Of a stretch of DNA of 64,000 nt, positions 11,490 to 23,150 are shown piece after piece; positions within the stretch are counted from its first letter, which is position 1; the number at the start of each line of letters is the position of its first letter. The position numbers and the translations under genes are program-made. This stretch comes from Enoplolaimus lenunculus. Its lineage: Eukaryota > Nematoda > Enoplea > Enoplida > Thoracostomopsidae. The stretch covers positions 62,001-126,000 of the forward strand of contig JASANG010003984.1 of assembly GCA_030248215.1 (NCBI GenBank), in the 5' to 3' direction. The notes beneath the pieces were generated by a model. The model was not told where the DNA came from. It worked only from the letters and a program-made list of their open reading frames with translations, and did not search any database.

Positions 11490-11917
11490 CAGGGTTCCAT
11501 CGGAATCCCGATTCCGGCTAAAATTGCGGCAAAATTTGACATCCGATTCCGATTGCGGCTGACTGCTGTTCCGATGCCGGAATTCTGATTTTTCCGTGAT
11601 GAATTTTTTAAGGTGATTGAGCTTAGATTTTGCTTGTTTCGTTTTGTTTCGTTCATTTGCAATTATTCTGTTGGTTTTTTCTTAGTAAATATTCCGAGTT
11701 GTTCGTATATTCCGTCAGCTATATAAACAATTTTTGATGAAACAGTGAACAGTAACGAAAACAAGCATACTGCAACAAAAGTTAAAAGTCATACACTATT
11801 AACTTTTTAATAGAATTACTAAAACTTGATTCCGATTCCAATTCCGGTTCCGACAGAAAAATTTGATTCCGATTCCGACTTCGCTTCCGACAAAATCTAG
11901 TTCCGGTTGAAACCCTG
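11490..11917 (+). mobile_element. hAT-type MITE, family B copy 1, 8-bp duplication
   Basis: The ends are CAGGGTTCCATCGGAATCCC and TTCCGGTTGAAACCCTG. The perfect 8-bp direct repeat GTATATAC flanks it (11482-11489 and 11918-11925). The subterminal parts are rich in CCGATT/TTCCG words. There is no coding capacity. A second copy is at 15954-16318. Confidence 0.88.
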
Positions 11918-11925
11918 GTATATAC

Positions 11926-13572
11926 CATTTAATTCCACTTAATTTGGTGCCAACGCAGAGTTTGTGCCACGATTGGCCTGCTATCAAAATTCACATACGA
12001 CACATTTTTCAGCAATTCGGTGTTGAAAAACGCCTGTACCAGCAGATGCTAGCTAGTTCGTGTTGATTAACTCTTGCATACATATTTGGTCAAAAATACG
12101 TATACACATATATGTATATATTTATATATGTATATATAATATATATTGCAGCTTTATCCATTCTTGATTTGAGTATACGACCAATATTGATCATAGCCTG
12201 ATGAAACTATACCCTACCTACGGTTAAAACACTACCGTCACCGACGGGAGTCTGTCTCGCCTATACTCCTTATTACCTGAGCATCTAAACCAAAGTACTC
12301 TGTTTAGTCACGGCCGGAATCAACCACTAGCCTTCCCCAATAACACTATAATCGGTCAAACGTTCACCATCAACAGAAACACACCAAGGAACCACACCAG
12401 CCCTCATCAACACGTCTGGACCAAAACGATCGTTCAAACTCCAATAAATTGCCTTAAACGACTGCGCTATACTCGCCGCCCAACGCCGCCTACCAGACCG
12501 CGTCGTCAAAAAATACTTTCTAAGCCAAACACGGTACCACGCGGCGTCGATCGGCAGCATCCGTCGACGCCCAGTGGCAAACGGCCGAGCGGCACAGCAA
12601 AAGCACACCGAACCCGTTGTTAACCAGCCCGGATCATTAATCCGGACACCAGTAGCGTAGGTAGCATTTCATTTCACGGGGGGTGAGCATTATTTAGATG
12701 AATACTGTTAACCCTGTTAGAAATATTTTGATTTCGCCTCTTAAAAAAGTTCCGCCGCGTTGTATACGCCCCTGCTCTGCATAGTGTTTTAGCTTCAAGG
12801 ACCACCCGCATCAATGCAAACTATTATACCTCAACCAATTGGCTCATGGTAAAATTTATACACATATGCACATATATACACAAATATACACAACCATACA
12901 TTAAATATACTAACATATTCTACACGTATGCATAATATATACATACAAACACAACATATACTACAACGAACCAATACGTACTCAGTCTATCAGGTATTAT
13001 TCTCCCCTCACAATAGATACAGCTAAATCCCAGACGCTGAAGCTCAAAAAAAAAGTAACACATCCAACTAAATATAATCACTAGCGGATACGGAGGGGGG
13101 CAGGGGGGTGCGTGCTGCCCAACCCCCCATTAGAAATTTTTTTATAAAAAACACAATATTTCCCACACAATTTTTTGGCGATACAATAATACGGTCCCTA
13201 CCTTACAATTTTTACGTTTCATAACATTTGCCAGCTCGCACCCTCCGTCAACATTTTTTTGCATCCGCTCCTTAATATAACCAAATCACTATACATTACA
13301 CATACAATACACATTCAATGCTGTACGTATATACAAGTCTGTTACTATGTGTACGTATATACTGAAGCTATAATATCGTCTTATTCGCTATCCCAGATCT
13401 GGTGATCATTGGTGCTACATAGCATACATTTGAAAATACGCGTCACAAGCTTTAGAATTAGCTTTCACGCCTCAAATATCGTTCACTATTGTACCCGTCG
13501 CTAAAAATTGATTGTACAAGAGAATTAATGGAACAGCCTTTGGTTCCTGTTCATAATATATACCAGAGCAGT
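11926..13572. other. Intergenic sequence with a GC-richer minus-strand ORF
   Basis: A 93-codon minus-strand open frame spans 12327-12608 in a locally GC-richer patch. Its product is Arg/Trp-rich (ends SVDGERLTDYSVIGEG) and I recognise no family. TATATG-type simple repeats are at 12105-12150. The remainder looks unique and non-coding. Confidence 0.4.
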
Positions 13573-13740
13573 AGGCTCGTAACCAGCTCACGTTGATAGA
13601 TGGGGGGCTAAAAATATTTCAGGAGGGACATACAATGATTTTCGATGACTTACAACCAAGGTCGAAAATTTTCCATGGGGGCTAAAACCTCTCTGGGGGG
13701 GCTGAACCCCCACCCCTGGCCCCTTTTGGCTACGCGCCGG
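13573..13740 (+). mobile_element. MITE, GGCCCGTAGCC family
   Basis: Starts AGGCTCGTAACCAGCTCACG and ends CCTTTTGGCTACGCGCC. The shared core is AGGAGGGACATACAATGATTTTC and a CCAAGGTCGAAAATTTTCCA stretch, with a C-rich tract. The same block occurs at 15444, 23151 and, reversed, at 4777. Confidence 0.75.
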
Positions 13741-13999
13741 CCGACAAGCCAGCCAAGAACTGCAGATTACATACGATAACATTAACAACGGGCATCACCT
13801 TCAATGCTGTAAAGACCTGTTTGGATTCACCACCACGTATACATTGTACACTGATATACTTATGAGACAGCATCTGTAGACACACAACATCGGGTAACAT
13901 TTTTTAGTCTTCACAACAACAGCCCAGACAAAACAACTTAAAACAAATTCTGCCAACAAGTAACTGCATTTGATACTTTCAGCTCATAGAAATTAAAAT

Positions 14000-14320
14000 A
14001 AACGGTGTACCGTATATTTAGGGTGCGATCACCGGATATTAATGTACCGGATACCGGAGCCGGATGTGAAGTTTTACGTTTTTTACGCCATACGTCGTTT
14101 GTTAGCAACTTGTATTCGGTAAATTTGGGTATGCCAAAATTAGAACTTTTTGCATTATTTCGTTGGTTATTTATGGTTTCAAGCAATCTCATTTTACGAC
14201 TAAACGGTGGTTTTTGTGTGCGAGGAATCTGAATAAATTGTTTATAAACCTCCAAAACAGATCAATGAATAGTTAGCTAATAATAACTAATTTGCATATA
14301 TATTATTAATATATCATTAA
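14000..14320 (-). mobile_element. Fragment of the GTGGGACTACAT TIR element
   Basis: Reverse-oriented blocks GAGGAATCTGAATAAATTG and TAGTTAGCTAATAATAACTA match the interior of the element at 3302. No ends are preserved. Confidence 0.55.
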
Positions 14321-14356
14321 AACAATGACTACAACACGAACGCCAATCCATACCAT

Positions 14357-14464
14357 CAGTGTTCAACCGGAATTCCGATTCCGACAGTTTTCATCTTCCG
14401 GTCCCGTTTCCGTCAATGTTTTCAAATTCCGGTTCCGGTAAATTTTAATTCCGGTTGCACCCTG
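14357..14464 (+). mobile_element. Very short hAT-type MITE (108 bp)
   Basis: From CAGTGTTCAACCGGAATTCC to AATTCCGGTTGCACCCTG. The flanks CATACCAT and GCTACCAT share six of eight bases, consistent with a diverged 8-bp duplication. It is nearly all subterminal CCGGTTCC repeats, with no core. Confidence 0.65.
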
Positions 14465-15227
14465 GCTACCATTTATTCTGTTGACTAGTGTTAACATTCG
14501 ATATTTGGCACAGATACAAACATAAAACCGTTCAAATACTCGTCAAAATTCCATACAAACCACTCCATCTATCCCCAATACGTACGTATAACTGCTATAG
14601 CATTCACACAAACATCACCATTGCATCCACATTCAAACTACATGTAAACTTTAGAGCGTTAGACTAATTTTTAACACATTGAATGTGTTAAAAAAATCAC
14701 ACCCACATAAAATCAAACCGCACACATATCACAACAATAATCAATACAAAACATATACAAATAATATATATAAAAAATTAACAAAAAAACACTTAGATAC
14801 CATTAAATTATAAATATACACACTGGCGACTCCGAATGGCCCCCGCACCCGCCCACGACACGACTGACCAACTGGGATCACAAATCAAACTATTCTTATT
14901 ACGCGTTTAGTATCAAAATTGCGTTTGGCTTCAGTCGCTTGCGTGCTGTTTTCCGCAATTGTATACAGCGGGGCGCAGGTGCGCCCATCCCCACCCAATC
15001 ACAGCTTTCTGCCGATCCGCAGCCTGGAATTATACGTACCGAAACAAGCAACATTCCCGATACGCAACGGGGGCATCGAAAATTTTCCAACCAGACAATT
15101 ATTCATTGTTCGAATACCAGTTGCAAAAAAAATTATTCATCAGCGGAGTTAAATTGTTCACCGAATGGCGGCACCCGTTTCATCTGCGACAATTGCCGGC
15201 TTGAATTTCCGGATCCACAACTGTAGT
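14465..15227. other. Intergenic sequence
   Basis: No gene was recognised. Several overlapping open frames at 14899-15226 cover the same bases on both strands in multiple frames and show no family resemblance. Confidence 0.4.
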
Positions 15228-15360
15228 AAAGTACTACGTATATGTATATACTATTTGTATATATTTATAATAGTAAAGTACTATATGTGTATACTATTTG
15301 TATATATTTATAATAGTAAAGTACTATATGTGTATACTATTTGTATATATTTATAAATAT
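15228..15360. repeat. About 43-bp tandem repeat
   Basis: Three near-identical copies of TAGTAAAGTACTATATGTGT followed by ATACTATTTGTATATATTTATAA. Confidence 0.9.
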
Positions 15361-15443
15361 ACAGCAACGTCGAAACAAATACATTACATGTATATAGATT
15401 ATCGGCCAATCATTAATAGCTGGTGTGTGTTGCACGTCCGATA

Positions 15444-15600
15444 CAGGCGCGTAACCAGCTCACCTTGCTAGGGGAGAGGGGGGGGGGGCAAAACATTATT
15501 CAGGAGGCGCATTCAAGGCTTTTCAATGAGTTACAAGCAAAGTTGAAAACATTCGAGGGGGGCTCAACCCCCCCCCGGCCCCTCCGTGGCTAAGGGCCCA
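15444..15600 (+). mobile_element. MITE, GGCCCGTAGCC family
   Basis: CAGGCGCGTAACCAGCTCACC through GTGGCTAAGGGCCC, with the family core and a long G/C tract. It is homologous to the copies at 13573 and 23151. Confidence 0.75.
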
Positions 15601-15953
15601 GTCCGATATTGAACACACACTGTATACAAATATATATACATACGCCGTGTGTTTGAAAATCATTCCGTAGAACATTGTAACAGCCACCAAACAAACTATT
15701 ATGTGTATGTATGTTTATATATGTAACTGAAAAAAATACATTCGCTCATGCGCAGAAATAAGCGATCAAAAACGAGAACACTCAGAATGAAAAACAACAG
15801 AATGCTAAAATACTCAACGATATTGGCAATAATACTGTCTCAAACAACGAACCAATGTAGTTTTTTTTGGTTCAAATTGGTCAAAACGTTCAAACCTTCG
15901 GACCGCATTCTCAAATTTGTGTAGCACACGTATCATCACCAGATGGCGATAAG

Positions 15954-16318
15954 CAGGTGCTCATCGGAATTCCGATTCCGGCTAAAATTCCTGCAAAATT
16001 TGACTTCCGATTCCGGCTGACTGCTATTCCGTTGCCAGAATTCTGCTTTTTCGGTACGAGTTTTTAAGATGATTGAACTTAGATTTTGCTTGTTTCATTT
16101 TGTTGCTTTTTTTCTTAGTTGATATTCCAAGTTGTTACGTGTATTCCGTCAGCTATATAAACAATTTTTACTGAAACTGTGAACAGTAACAGAAACAGCC
16201 ATACTGCAACAAGTTAAAAGTCATACACCTTTAACGTTTTAATAGAATTACAAAAACTTGATTCCGATCCCGATTCCGCTTCCGCTTCCGACAAAATTTA
16301 GTTCCGGTTGGAACCCTG
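15954..16318 (+). mobile_element. hAT-type MITE, family B copy 2
   Basis: CAGGTGCTCATCGGAATTCC to GTTCCGGTTGGAACCCTG. It is collinear with the element at 11490, sharing TTCCGTCAGCTATATAAACA. Its flanks (GCGATAAG and GGTGATAAG) suggest a diverged, slightly shifted target duplication. Confidence 0.78.
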
Positions 16319-17046
16319 GGGTGATAAGTCTTGGAAATTTTGAATGTCTGAACGGTCAGCTTAGAAATTCATCACAGTTTTCCCACGTTTCATGTATCCT
16401 ATTGCTGTGTAAAATTTGACATTTGGAACCGCAACAGTTTATGAGTTTGAAAACCTACTACCAGCTGATGATTGCTGCTATACACAATTGAGAATACGGA
16501 CCCTTGACACTTGACTCTTGACTCGGACTGCAGCTTATACAAGCCAACAGCGCATTAAATAATGCTTACAATGTGAGTTTGGAATATTCGTCCATAGGAT
16601 AATAATAAAATACAATCTGTATATATGTAGTATATAATATGTAGTAAAGTATTGTATAATGCACAACTAAAATGTTCACGAACTCTTGGTAGGCACGTAG
16701 CAGCAGTGCCGGAGCAGACAGGGTTAGGGGCACCCAAACTCGCCAGCAAAGCCCAGCGAGCAACCAAGCGCATTTTAAAACTTCGGCGGTTTTTATTTCA
16801 GCCGGTTAAAGTGGGACCCGTTTAGGGGTGCGCCTCCCAAATGGGGTATTGGGAGATGGCTGCTCCGAACCTGGATCCTAGGCCAGTCCCTTCTTAAAAC
16901 GAGGACAAAAAGCAAAAATATTATGACTTAGTACAAAAATTGCGTTTGGCTTCAAGCAAGTTTATCTGTTACATTTTTTCATTGTTACATATCATGTGCC
17001 AGGTGTCGCGCGAAATTTTTAAATCCGCCACTGACAATTGCATATA
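16319..17046. other. Intergenic sequence
   Basis: No gene was recognised. A GGGTGCGCCTCCCAAATGGG segment at about 16820 is locally GC-rich. Confidence 0.4.
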
Positions 17047-17388
17047 CAGTAGTGACCCGAATAAGTGGGCGGACTGCGATTTATTTGGCCTCTCCAAATG
17101 ATACCCTACCCCTTGTAATTCGTTACGGACTCTGTTACTTATTTTTAACCCACGATCCGCCACTCTTCGCTACTAGCTTGAGCAATCATGCAAGGTTACA
17201 CTTAGGAATGTACTTTCAAAATTTAAGTACGCTTTAAAGTTTCGAACTCAAATTATTTGGTCCTGGAGTTATTTATGCGCTACAATTACGGATAATTGAC
17301 ATTTTGGGATCTAATTAGGGTTTAGGGACTCTATCCGCTTACGGAATCTTATTAGGGATACTGAATCTTATTACGGATACGGACTCCT
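17047..17388 (-). mobile_element. TIR MITE, GTAGTGACCCGAATA family (worn copy)
   Basis: It starts CAGTAGTGACCCGAATAAG. Its body matches, in reverse, the copy at 20062-20449 (TTTGGTCCTGGAGT, TTAGGGACTCTATCCGCTTA). The far inverted repeat is eroded. Confidence 0.7.
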
Positions 17389-17449
17389 ATTGATTGGGAC
17401 TCAAAATGGGGACCCCCTCATATTACCGCAATCTCTTATTCGAGTTACA

Positions 17450-17748
17450 ACAGTATGTCAAAGACCAAATTGCAATCCAGGCCAATTACTAATTGGCCTA
17501 GGCCAATCTGCTATTCTGAGAAAACATCAGATTGGCCGAGTCCAAATCACGATTGTAAGATGTAGCAAAACTAAATAGTGATTGGTTAACGGTATAATGT
17601 CTGTCCAAATCATCAAATCTGATTGGTCTACAAGTTCGTATAGCAGTTTAGCCCACTGCCAAACTGCTATTACATAAACTAGCGAATTGGCCTGTGCCAA
17701 TTAGTAATTGGCCTGAAAAGCAGATTGGCCTCCGACATATATACCACC
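17450..17748 (+). mobile_element. MITE, GGCCAATCTGCTATT family copy 1
   Basis: It carries CAATTACTAATTGGCCTAGG and GGCCAATCTGCTATTCTG near one end, and CCAATTAGTAATTGGCCTGA with AAAGCAGATTGGCCTCCGAC near the other, next to ATATATAC. A second copy in inverted orientation lies in GCLM intron 1 (46852-47134). The internal TAGTAATTGGCCTAGGCCAA palindromes give extra hairpins. Confidence 0.78.
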
Positions 17749-18700
17749 ACACTATACGGGCGTAAAGACACGCAAAAAATCGCAATAAAAAACATAAAAA
17801 CCACAAAAATAAAACACATATACACACACATTAAAAAACGTTAAAAATTTAAAAATTTACGCAAAAAAATCCGAACAAAAAACTCCCGCTACGCATTGTT
17901 TAAATGACATTTTGCAACAAGCAATATTTCGTATATTGGAACGAACACAATATATACACTTATACACACATTACAAATACACGAGACACACAGCATAAAA
18001 AATAAACACGCAGTAGATAATACCCAATCCAAACACACATGTTATAAAAATACACAAAAAATAACAATATACACATACACATGTCCACTGTACTACACAC
18101 GAGACACCCACAGCATAAAAAATAAACAAAGTAGATAATACCCAATAGATATACACACAAATGTTCTAAAAATACACACACAAAATAACAATATACAGAC
18201 GAGACACACAAACCATAAAAAATAAATACAAAGTGCACAACGTAGGTAATATTCCCAACAGATACAGATACACAAACATGTTATAAAAATGCATCGAAAA
18301 TAACAATATACACATACACATGTCAACTATGCTATACACGAGATACACAGCATAAAAATAAACACAAAGTAGATACACCCAATAGATGATACACACATGT
18401 TAAAAACACACCCAAAAAACACACGTTATAGAAAATACACACGTCAACTGTGCTATACATGGAGACACCCACAGCATAAAAAATATACACAAAGTAGATA
18501 ATAGCCAAAGATGATACACACATGTTATAAAAAACACATCCAAAATCAGTTAAAAATATTATACAACGATGGACTCCAATTTGTGTACATATTGCATGCA
18601 CACCAACACTAAGACAGTATCGGCGAGACACCCACACTCAAATAGACACCCATGGTATACACTTAGAAACCATAGTGTACAAAAATAAACACAAATAAAC
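17749..18700. repeat. Long-period tandem repeat, about 110-130 bp
   Basis: From about 17950, five to six diverged copies of a unit holding CACATGTTATAAAAATACAC, GAGACACCCACAGCATAAAA and AAGTAGATAATACCCAATAG. The strand is A/C-rich. Open frames on the opposite strand are repeat by-products. 17749-17949 is A-rich spacer. Confidence 0.8.
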
Positions 18701-18809
18701 ATATTTTTAAATATTCACCACCCAAGGCTGATCAAAACGGCGTGTTAAACTGGATTTAGTACTCTTGTAGTAAAGTGTACTGATCTAAACAATGGCAATA
18801 CGAAGGTAG

Positions 18810-19214
18810 CAGAATGCAACCGGAATTTCGATTTCAATTCCGATTCCAAAACACGAATTTCGGATCCGATTGTACAATCAATCGGAAACGGAATTTCGAA
18901 ATTTCAATTTAAATTCTATTTGTTGTGATATGTTACACATCAAAATTCGGTATCATTCATCTATTGAATTGCTTTCGATGACTTAAGTTATCAATTAATT
19001 GATTGTAGTTTAGCTTTACAGAACTAAAAATCATCGCCAATTTGTTCATGTGACAGTTTTGAAAATTGTTGCCAGCCAACAGACACCACAAATCAATATT
19101 ATATTTGTCAGTACAAATTATTCGTACAGTAACAAATTTTCTAGTTCCGGTTCCGGTATAAATTTACTGTTCTGATTCTGATTCCGGTATAATCCAGTTC
19201 CACTTCGCACCAGG
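18810..19214 (+). mobile_element. hAT-type MITE, family A copy 3
   Basis: CAGAATGCAACCGGAATTTC to CACTTCGCACCAGGG, collinear with 7399 and 9262, including TTGTAGTTTAGCTTTACAGA and GAAAATTGTTGCCAGCCAAC. No target duplication survives. Confidence 0.78.
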
Positions 19215-20061
19215 GAATATAACACATGATAAACCACGGAACAAAATCATATAACAGAGCACCGATAATTCCCCTGTGCCTCGGGCCCATTACGAAACGC
19301 AATTCTTTTTGCATTGAATACCACTAATCAATGTTTAATAAACCGAAATTTTCAATTACCTTCTGACGTCATACCCTAATAATAAAGGCGGAAGTCCAAG
19401 ATTTCATTTCGGACTTGTAGCGAGCAGCATCGTGTGAATGTGTATTGCCAGCGAGCATCCGCCGCCCCCCCCCCCGGAGCCAGCTCGTGATCCTATTTGA
19501 GGTTAAATATTTTTTAGCACGGACATATAACGATTTTCGATTGCTTGCAAAGCGAGATGTTGGAAGGTTTGTAAGCGGTCAAAATTCTCAGTCTTTTCCG
19601 TTATCTCCTCCACAGTCGGAGTTTGTCCAAAAATAATCGGATTTCAAACTAATTTTTTGCAGGTTTTTAGATATTCATGATGTTTTGCGGATCATTTCAC
19701 TCCCAAGTTTAAATTTTTGAAAAATTTAATTTTCAAGGTGCCAAGCCCGCCCCTCCCTGGCACTGAAAGTTTTTTGTCAAAAAGTTAGACATATTACGTA
19801 CCATTCGACGAAGCTTGCATAGCTTAGTCAAATGTGTTAAACTTTTGGTATAATCAACATGTGATGCTAACCAGAGCGACGGTGGGGCACGGCCGTGGCT
19901 ACGTGATCCAAGGCCGCTTGCCGGACCGGAAAAACGACTCAGCCTAAAAAAGAAAAAGTTTCGACGTTTGGCATAGAACCATCATGTTTGCATGACATCA
20001 TCAAAAGTTGTCCAAAAAGTTTCGAAAGTATACCACAGTACTTAATCTTGTTTTCCTAGTA
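19215..20061. other. Intergenic sequence
   Basis: No gene was recognised. A C-run at 19467-19477 and a GGTGCCAAGCCCGCCCCTCC segment near 19737 look like decayed MITE ends. Confidence 0.4.
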
Positions 20062-20449
20062 CTGTAGTGACCCGTCCGTATCCCTAATAAGAGTGTGTAA
20101 GCGGATAGAGCCCATAAACCCTAATTAGAGTTTCATAAATGTCAATTATTCCAAATTGTAGTGAATGACTCCAGGACCAAATAAAGTGGAATTCTAAACT
20201 TTAAAGCATACTTAAGTTTGGAAAGTACATTCTTGTATAATCTTGCATTATCGCTCAAGCTTTTGATACAAGACAAATAAACGTTTAATTCAACGGATAG
20301 TTGCAATACCGGATACAATATCAGTAACAAAGAGTGGCGGAGTGTGGGTTACAAATAAATAGCACTCCGTAACCGAATAACAAAGGGGAGGCTACCCTCT
20401 GGAGAGTCCAAATAAATATCAGTCCCCCCTCGTATTCGGGTCACTACAA
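20062..20449 (+). mobile_element. TIR MITE, GTAGTGACCCGAATA family
   Basis: The ends CTGTAGTGACCCGTCCG and CGTATTCGGGTCACTACAA are inverted copies. The interior holds AAGCGGATAGAGCCCATAAA and a TCCAGGACCAAATAAAGTGG segment. The worn copy at 17047 is inverted relative to this one. Confidence 0.8.
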
Positions 20450-20537
20450 TACAGACACTGATGAACTCCTGCCAAGGTTATCTCGAGTAGAGTTGAACAA
20501 CACAGTCGTGCGATTGACGACGTTTAAACATCAAAAC

Positions 20538-22094
20538 CAGGGAGCAACCGGAGATGAAAAATGACACAAGCCGGCGGTCAACAAAACTTTCCGAAGCCGG
20601 AGGTCAACAAAACTTGCCGAAGCCGGAGATCAACAAAACCTGCCGAAGCCGGAGGTCAACAAAACTTGCCGAAGCCGGAGATCAACAAAACTTGCCGAAG
20701 CCGGATGTGAACAAAACTTGCCGAAGCCGGAGATCAACAAAACCTGCCGAAGCCGGAGGTCAACAAAACTTGCCGAAGCCGGAGATCAACAAAACTTGCC
20801 GAAGCCGGATGTGAACAAAACTTGCCGAAGCCGGAGATCAACAAAACTTGCCGAAGCCGGAGATCAACAAAACTTGCCGAAGCCGGATGTGAACAAAACT
20901 TGCCGAAGCCGGAGATCAACAAAACTTGCCCAAGCCGGAGGTCAACAAAACTTGCCGAAGCCGGAGATCAACAAAACTTGCCGAAGCCGGAGGTGAACAA
21001 AACTTGCCGAAGCCGGAGATCAACAAAACTTACCGAAGCAAGCCGGAGGTGAACAAAACTTGCCGAAGCCGGAGATCAACAAAACTTGCCGAAGCCGGAG
21101 ATCAACAAAACTTGCCCAAGCCGGAGGTCAACAAAACTTGCCGAAGCCGGAGATCAACAAAACTTGCCGAAGCCGGAGGTCAACAAAACTTGCCGAAGCC
21201 GGAGGTGAACAAAACTTGCCGAAGCCGGAGATCAACAAAACTTGCCCATGCCGGAGGTCAACAAAACTTGCCGAAGCCGGAGATCAACAAAACTTGCCGA
21301 AGCCGGAGGTGAACAAAACTTGCCGAAGCCGGAGATCAACAAAACTTGCCGAAGCCGGAGGTGAACAAAACTTGCCGAAGCCGGAGATCAACAAAACTTG
21401 CCGAAGCCGGAGATCAACAAAACTTGCCCAAGCCGGAGGTCAACAAAACTTGCCGAAGCCGGAGGTCAACAAAACTTGCCGAAGCCGGAGATCAACAAAA
21501 CCTGCCGAAGCCGGAGGTCAACAAAACTTGCCGAAGCCGGAGATCAACAAAACTTTCCGAAGCCGGAGGTCAACAAAACTTGCCGAAGCCGGAGATCAAC
21601 AAAACCTGCCGAAGCCGGAGATCAACAAAACCTGCTGAAGCCGGAGGTCAACAAAACTTGCCGAAGCCGGAGGTCAACAAAACTTGCCGAAGCCGGAGGT
21701 CAACAAAACTTGCCGAAGCCGGAGATCAACAAAACCTGCCGAAGCCGGAGGTCAACAAAACTTGCCGAAGCCGGAGGTCAACAAAACTTGCCGAAGCCGG
21801 AGGTGAACCCACCGATGGTGAGGCCAAATAAGATAGTTAAATCGATGTTTAATTTGTTAGTTTTAGCAAATTTGTGTCCGTTTGGTGTTACGTTTATTTG
21901 TTTTACTAAATCTCGGTAATTGTTATGTCTCAAAATTACGCCATAAAGTGAAACCAAAACGTGTCACAAAACCAATCCAATAAAACTACGCAAAATTTCA
22001 CTACCGAAATTGCCGGAAACCTCCGTCAGAATTTCTACCGAAGCAGAGGTCGCGTTTTTGCAGGCAGGCCGAAGAGACCTACGATTGTATCCTG
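20538..22094 (+). mobile_element. hAT-type element filled by a 26-bp satellite, 8-bp duplication
   Basis: The element starts CAGGGAGCAACCGGAGATG and ends GATTGTATCCTG. The exact 8-mer ATCAAAAC sits directly at both borders (20530-20537 and 22095-22102), the mark of one hAT-type insertion. About 80% of the 1557 bp is a 26-bp satellite. The remaining right part (about 21807-22094) resembles non-expanded members at 26212-26505, 26671-27381 and 50819-51171, with a GTTTGTGTCCG-type core and CCGAAATTGCCGGAA. No transposase was found. Confidence 0.88.
20577..21806 (+). repeat. 26-bp satellite (GAAGCCGGAGGTCAACAAAA)
   Basis: About 47 copies of GAAGCCGGAGGTCAACAAAA plus CTTGCC. Alternation of AGGTC, AGATC, AGGTG and ATGTG marks sub-families. 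Unit spacing is exactly 26 bp except for one 4-bp insertion near 21040. Because 26 is not a multiple of three, three monomers give one turn of a repeating peptide in every frame, which explains the long open frames here. Confidence 0.97.
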
Positions 22095-22107
22095 ATCAAA
22101 ACTATAG

Positions 22108-22188
22108 TTATCGTACGTGAGTTACTTGCGTACGATACCACACGGTGACGGACGGCGCCGGACGTCAACAAAAGTATAGCGCAAGCAT
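22108..22188. mobile_element. Half of a GCGCAACCCTTA TIR MITE
   Basis: Sequence from TATCGTACGTGAGTTACTTG through GACGGCGCCGGACGTCAACA to TATAGCGCAA matches the right half of the longer member at 24053-24246. The left half is absent; the satellite-bearing hAT element lies immediately upstream. Confidence 0.65.
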
Positions 22189-22639
22189 AATACGAAAATC
22201 AAACAGAAAGCATATATTCTTACTTCTTAGGCGAAGCGAAAATTTTTCCCACATCGGCATTGTATCAAGTTGAAAACAGCAAACAAGATCGTAATTTTTA
22301 TTTCCGTCAAAAATGGGGCCTTTGGGCATTTTGCCGCCCCCGCGACCGGAGGTTCGGTGTGAGGGGGCGCGCGCTTCCCACGTCACCACTGACGGTACAG
22401 CTTTTCTTCAATCGTAGGAGGCATACGATGGATTTTCTGAACTGACCTCCTGAGCCGTTTTAATGGTATCGGTAGTAAATGTCAATGCTATGCTACAACA
22501 TTCGCTAATATCACGACAATTCGTAGTCCGACAACTCGTCGACCGACTGTTTTCAGTCTGAAGTTTCACAGACTCAACGAGTCGTCTCGCCCATCATTAT
22601 GGTTAGGCTCCAGGCTTAGGATTATGCTCACACACACAG
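22189..22639. other. Intergenic sequence
   Basis: No gene was recognised. A GC-rich patch at about 22315-22385 (GCCGCCCCCGCGACCGGAGG) stands out from its surroundings. Confidence 0.4.
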
Positions 22640-22806
22640 TGGCGGATCCAGGATCTCAAAATAGGGGGGACAAAATTTCACAGGTTATAAACTGACTTTT
22701 GACCCATACACAAACCACGAACTATTGTCTCAAAATTGCTATATAATTTTTGTCGAGATGCTGTTGGGGGGCACGGCCGGGGTGGCCCCCCCATGGATCC
22801 GCCATT
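22640..22806 (+). mobile_element. MITE, TGGCGGATCCA family
   Basis: AGTGGCGGATCCAGGATCTC at the left and CCCCCATGGATCCGCCATTG at the right are inverted ends. The core has AAAATTTCACAGGTTATAAA. The left half recurs near 24808. Confidence 0.75.
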
Positions 22807-23042
22807 GCACACACATTGCATTCAAAGGCTATCGGTCAGGCGACGATTTGTCGTAGATTTATATATTTACGGCCCCGATAACCGATATACAAACGATACA
22901 TTGCAATAGTGTCAATTACATAAAACTTATACAAAAACATCTCACTATAAACACACCATATAGCAGACGGCAATCGTAAACATAACAACGTAGCGTAGAA
23001 AACTACTTATAAAGCCAAACAATGTATATATAAAACATTGTG

Positions 23043-23150
23043 TATATTGAGCAAACGGGTAATCCAATCCATATGTCGTCGGTTCGATCCCCACCGCATC
23101 CGCAGCAAAATTTTCGTCAAGGGCTCGATATGGTACTGCTTAAACTTAGT
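23043..23150 (+). repeat. tRNA-derived SINE, 5'-truncated
   Basis: GCAAACGGGTAATCC, the B box GGTTCGATCCC, then CACCGCATCCGCAGCAAAAT and TCGTCAAGGGCTCGATATGG. It shares its body with the SINE at 8909 but lacks the A-box region. Confidence 0.75.

Noticed and set aside
12327-12608. GC-richer minus-strand frame as a transferred bacterial gene
   Set aside because: Only 93 codons, no recognisable family and no supporting neighbours. Composition alone is not enough.
17960-18637. Minus-strand frames rich in Cys, Val, Tyr and Phe resembling membrane segments
   Set aside because: They come from a 110-130-bp tandem repeat that is A/C-rich on the plus strand. Hydrophobic residues are a result of base composition.
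20554-21919. Long overlapping plus-strand open frames encoding a repeating peptide (KPEVNKTCRSRRSTKLAEAG)
   Set aside because: They are the 26-bp satellite read in three frames. A 78-bp (26-codon) translation period with few stop codons explains their length. There is no splice signal, start context or non-repeat coding sequence.
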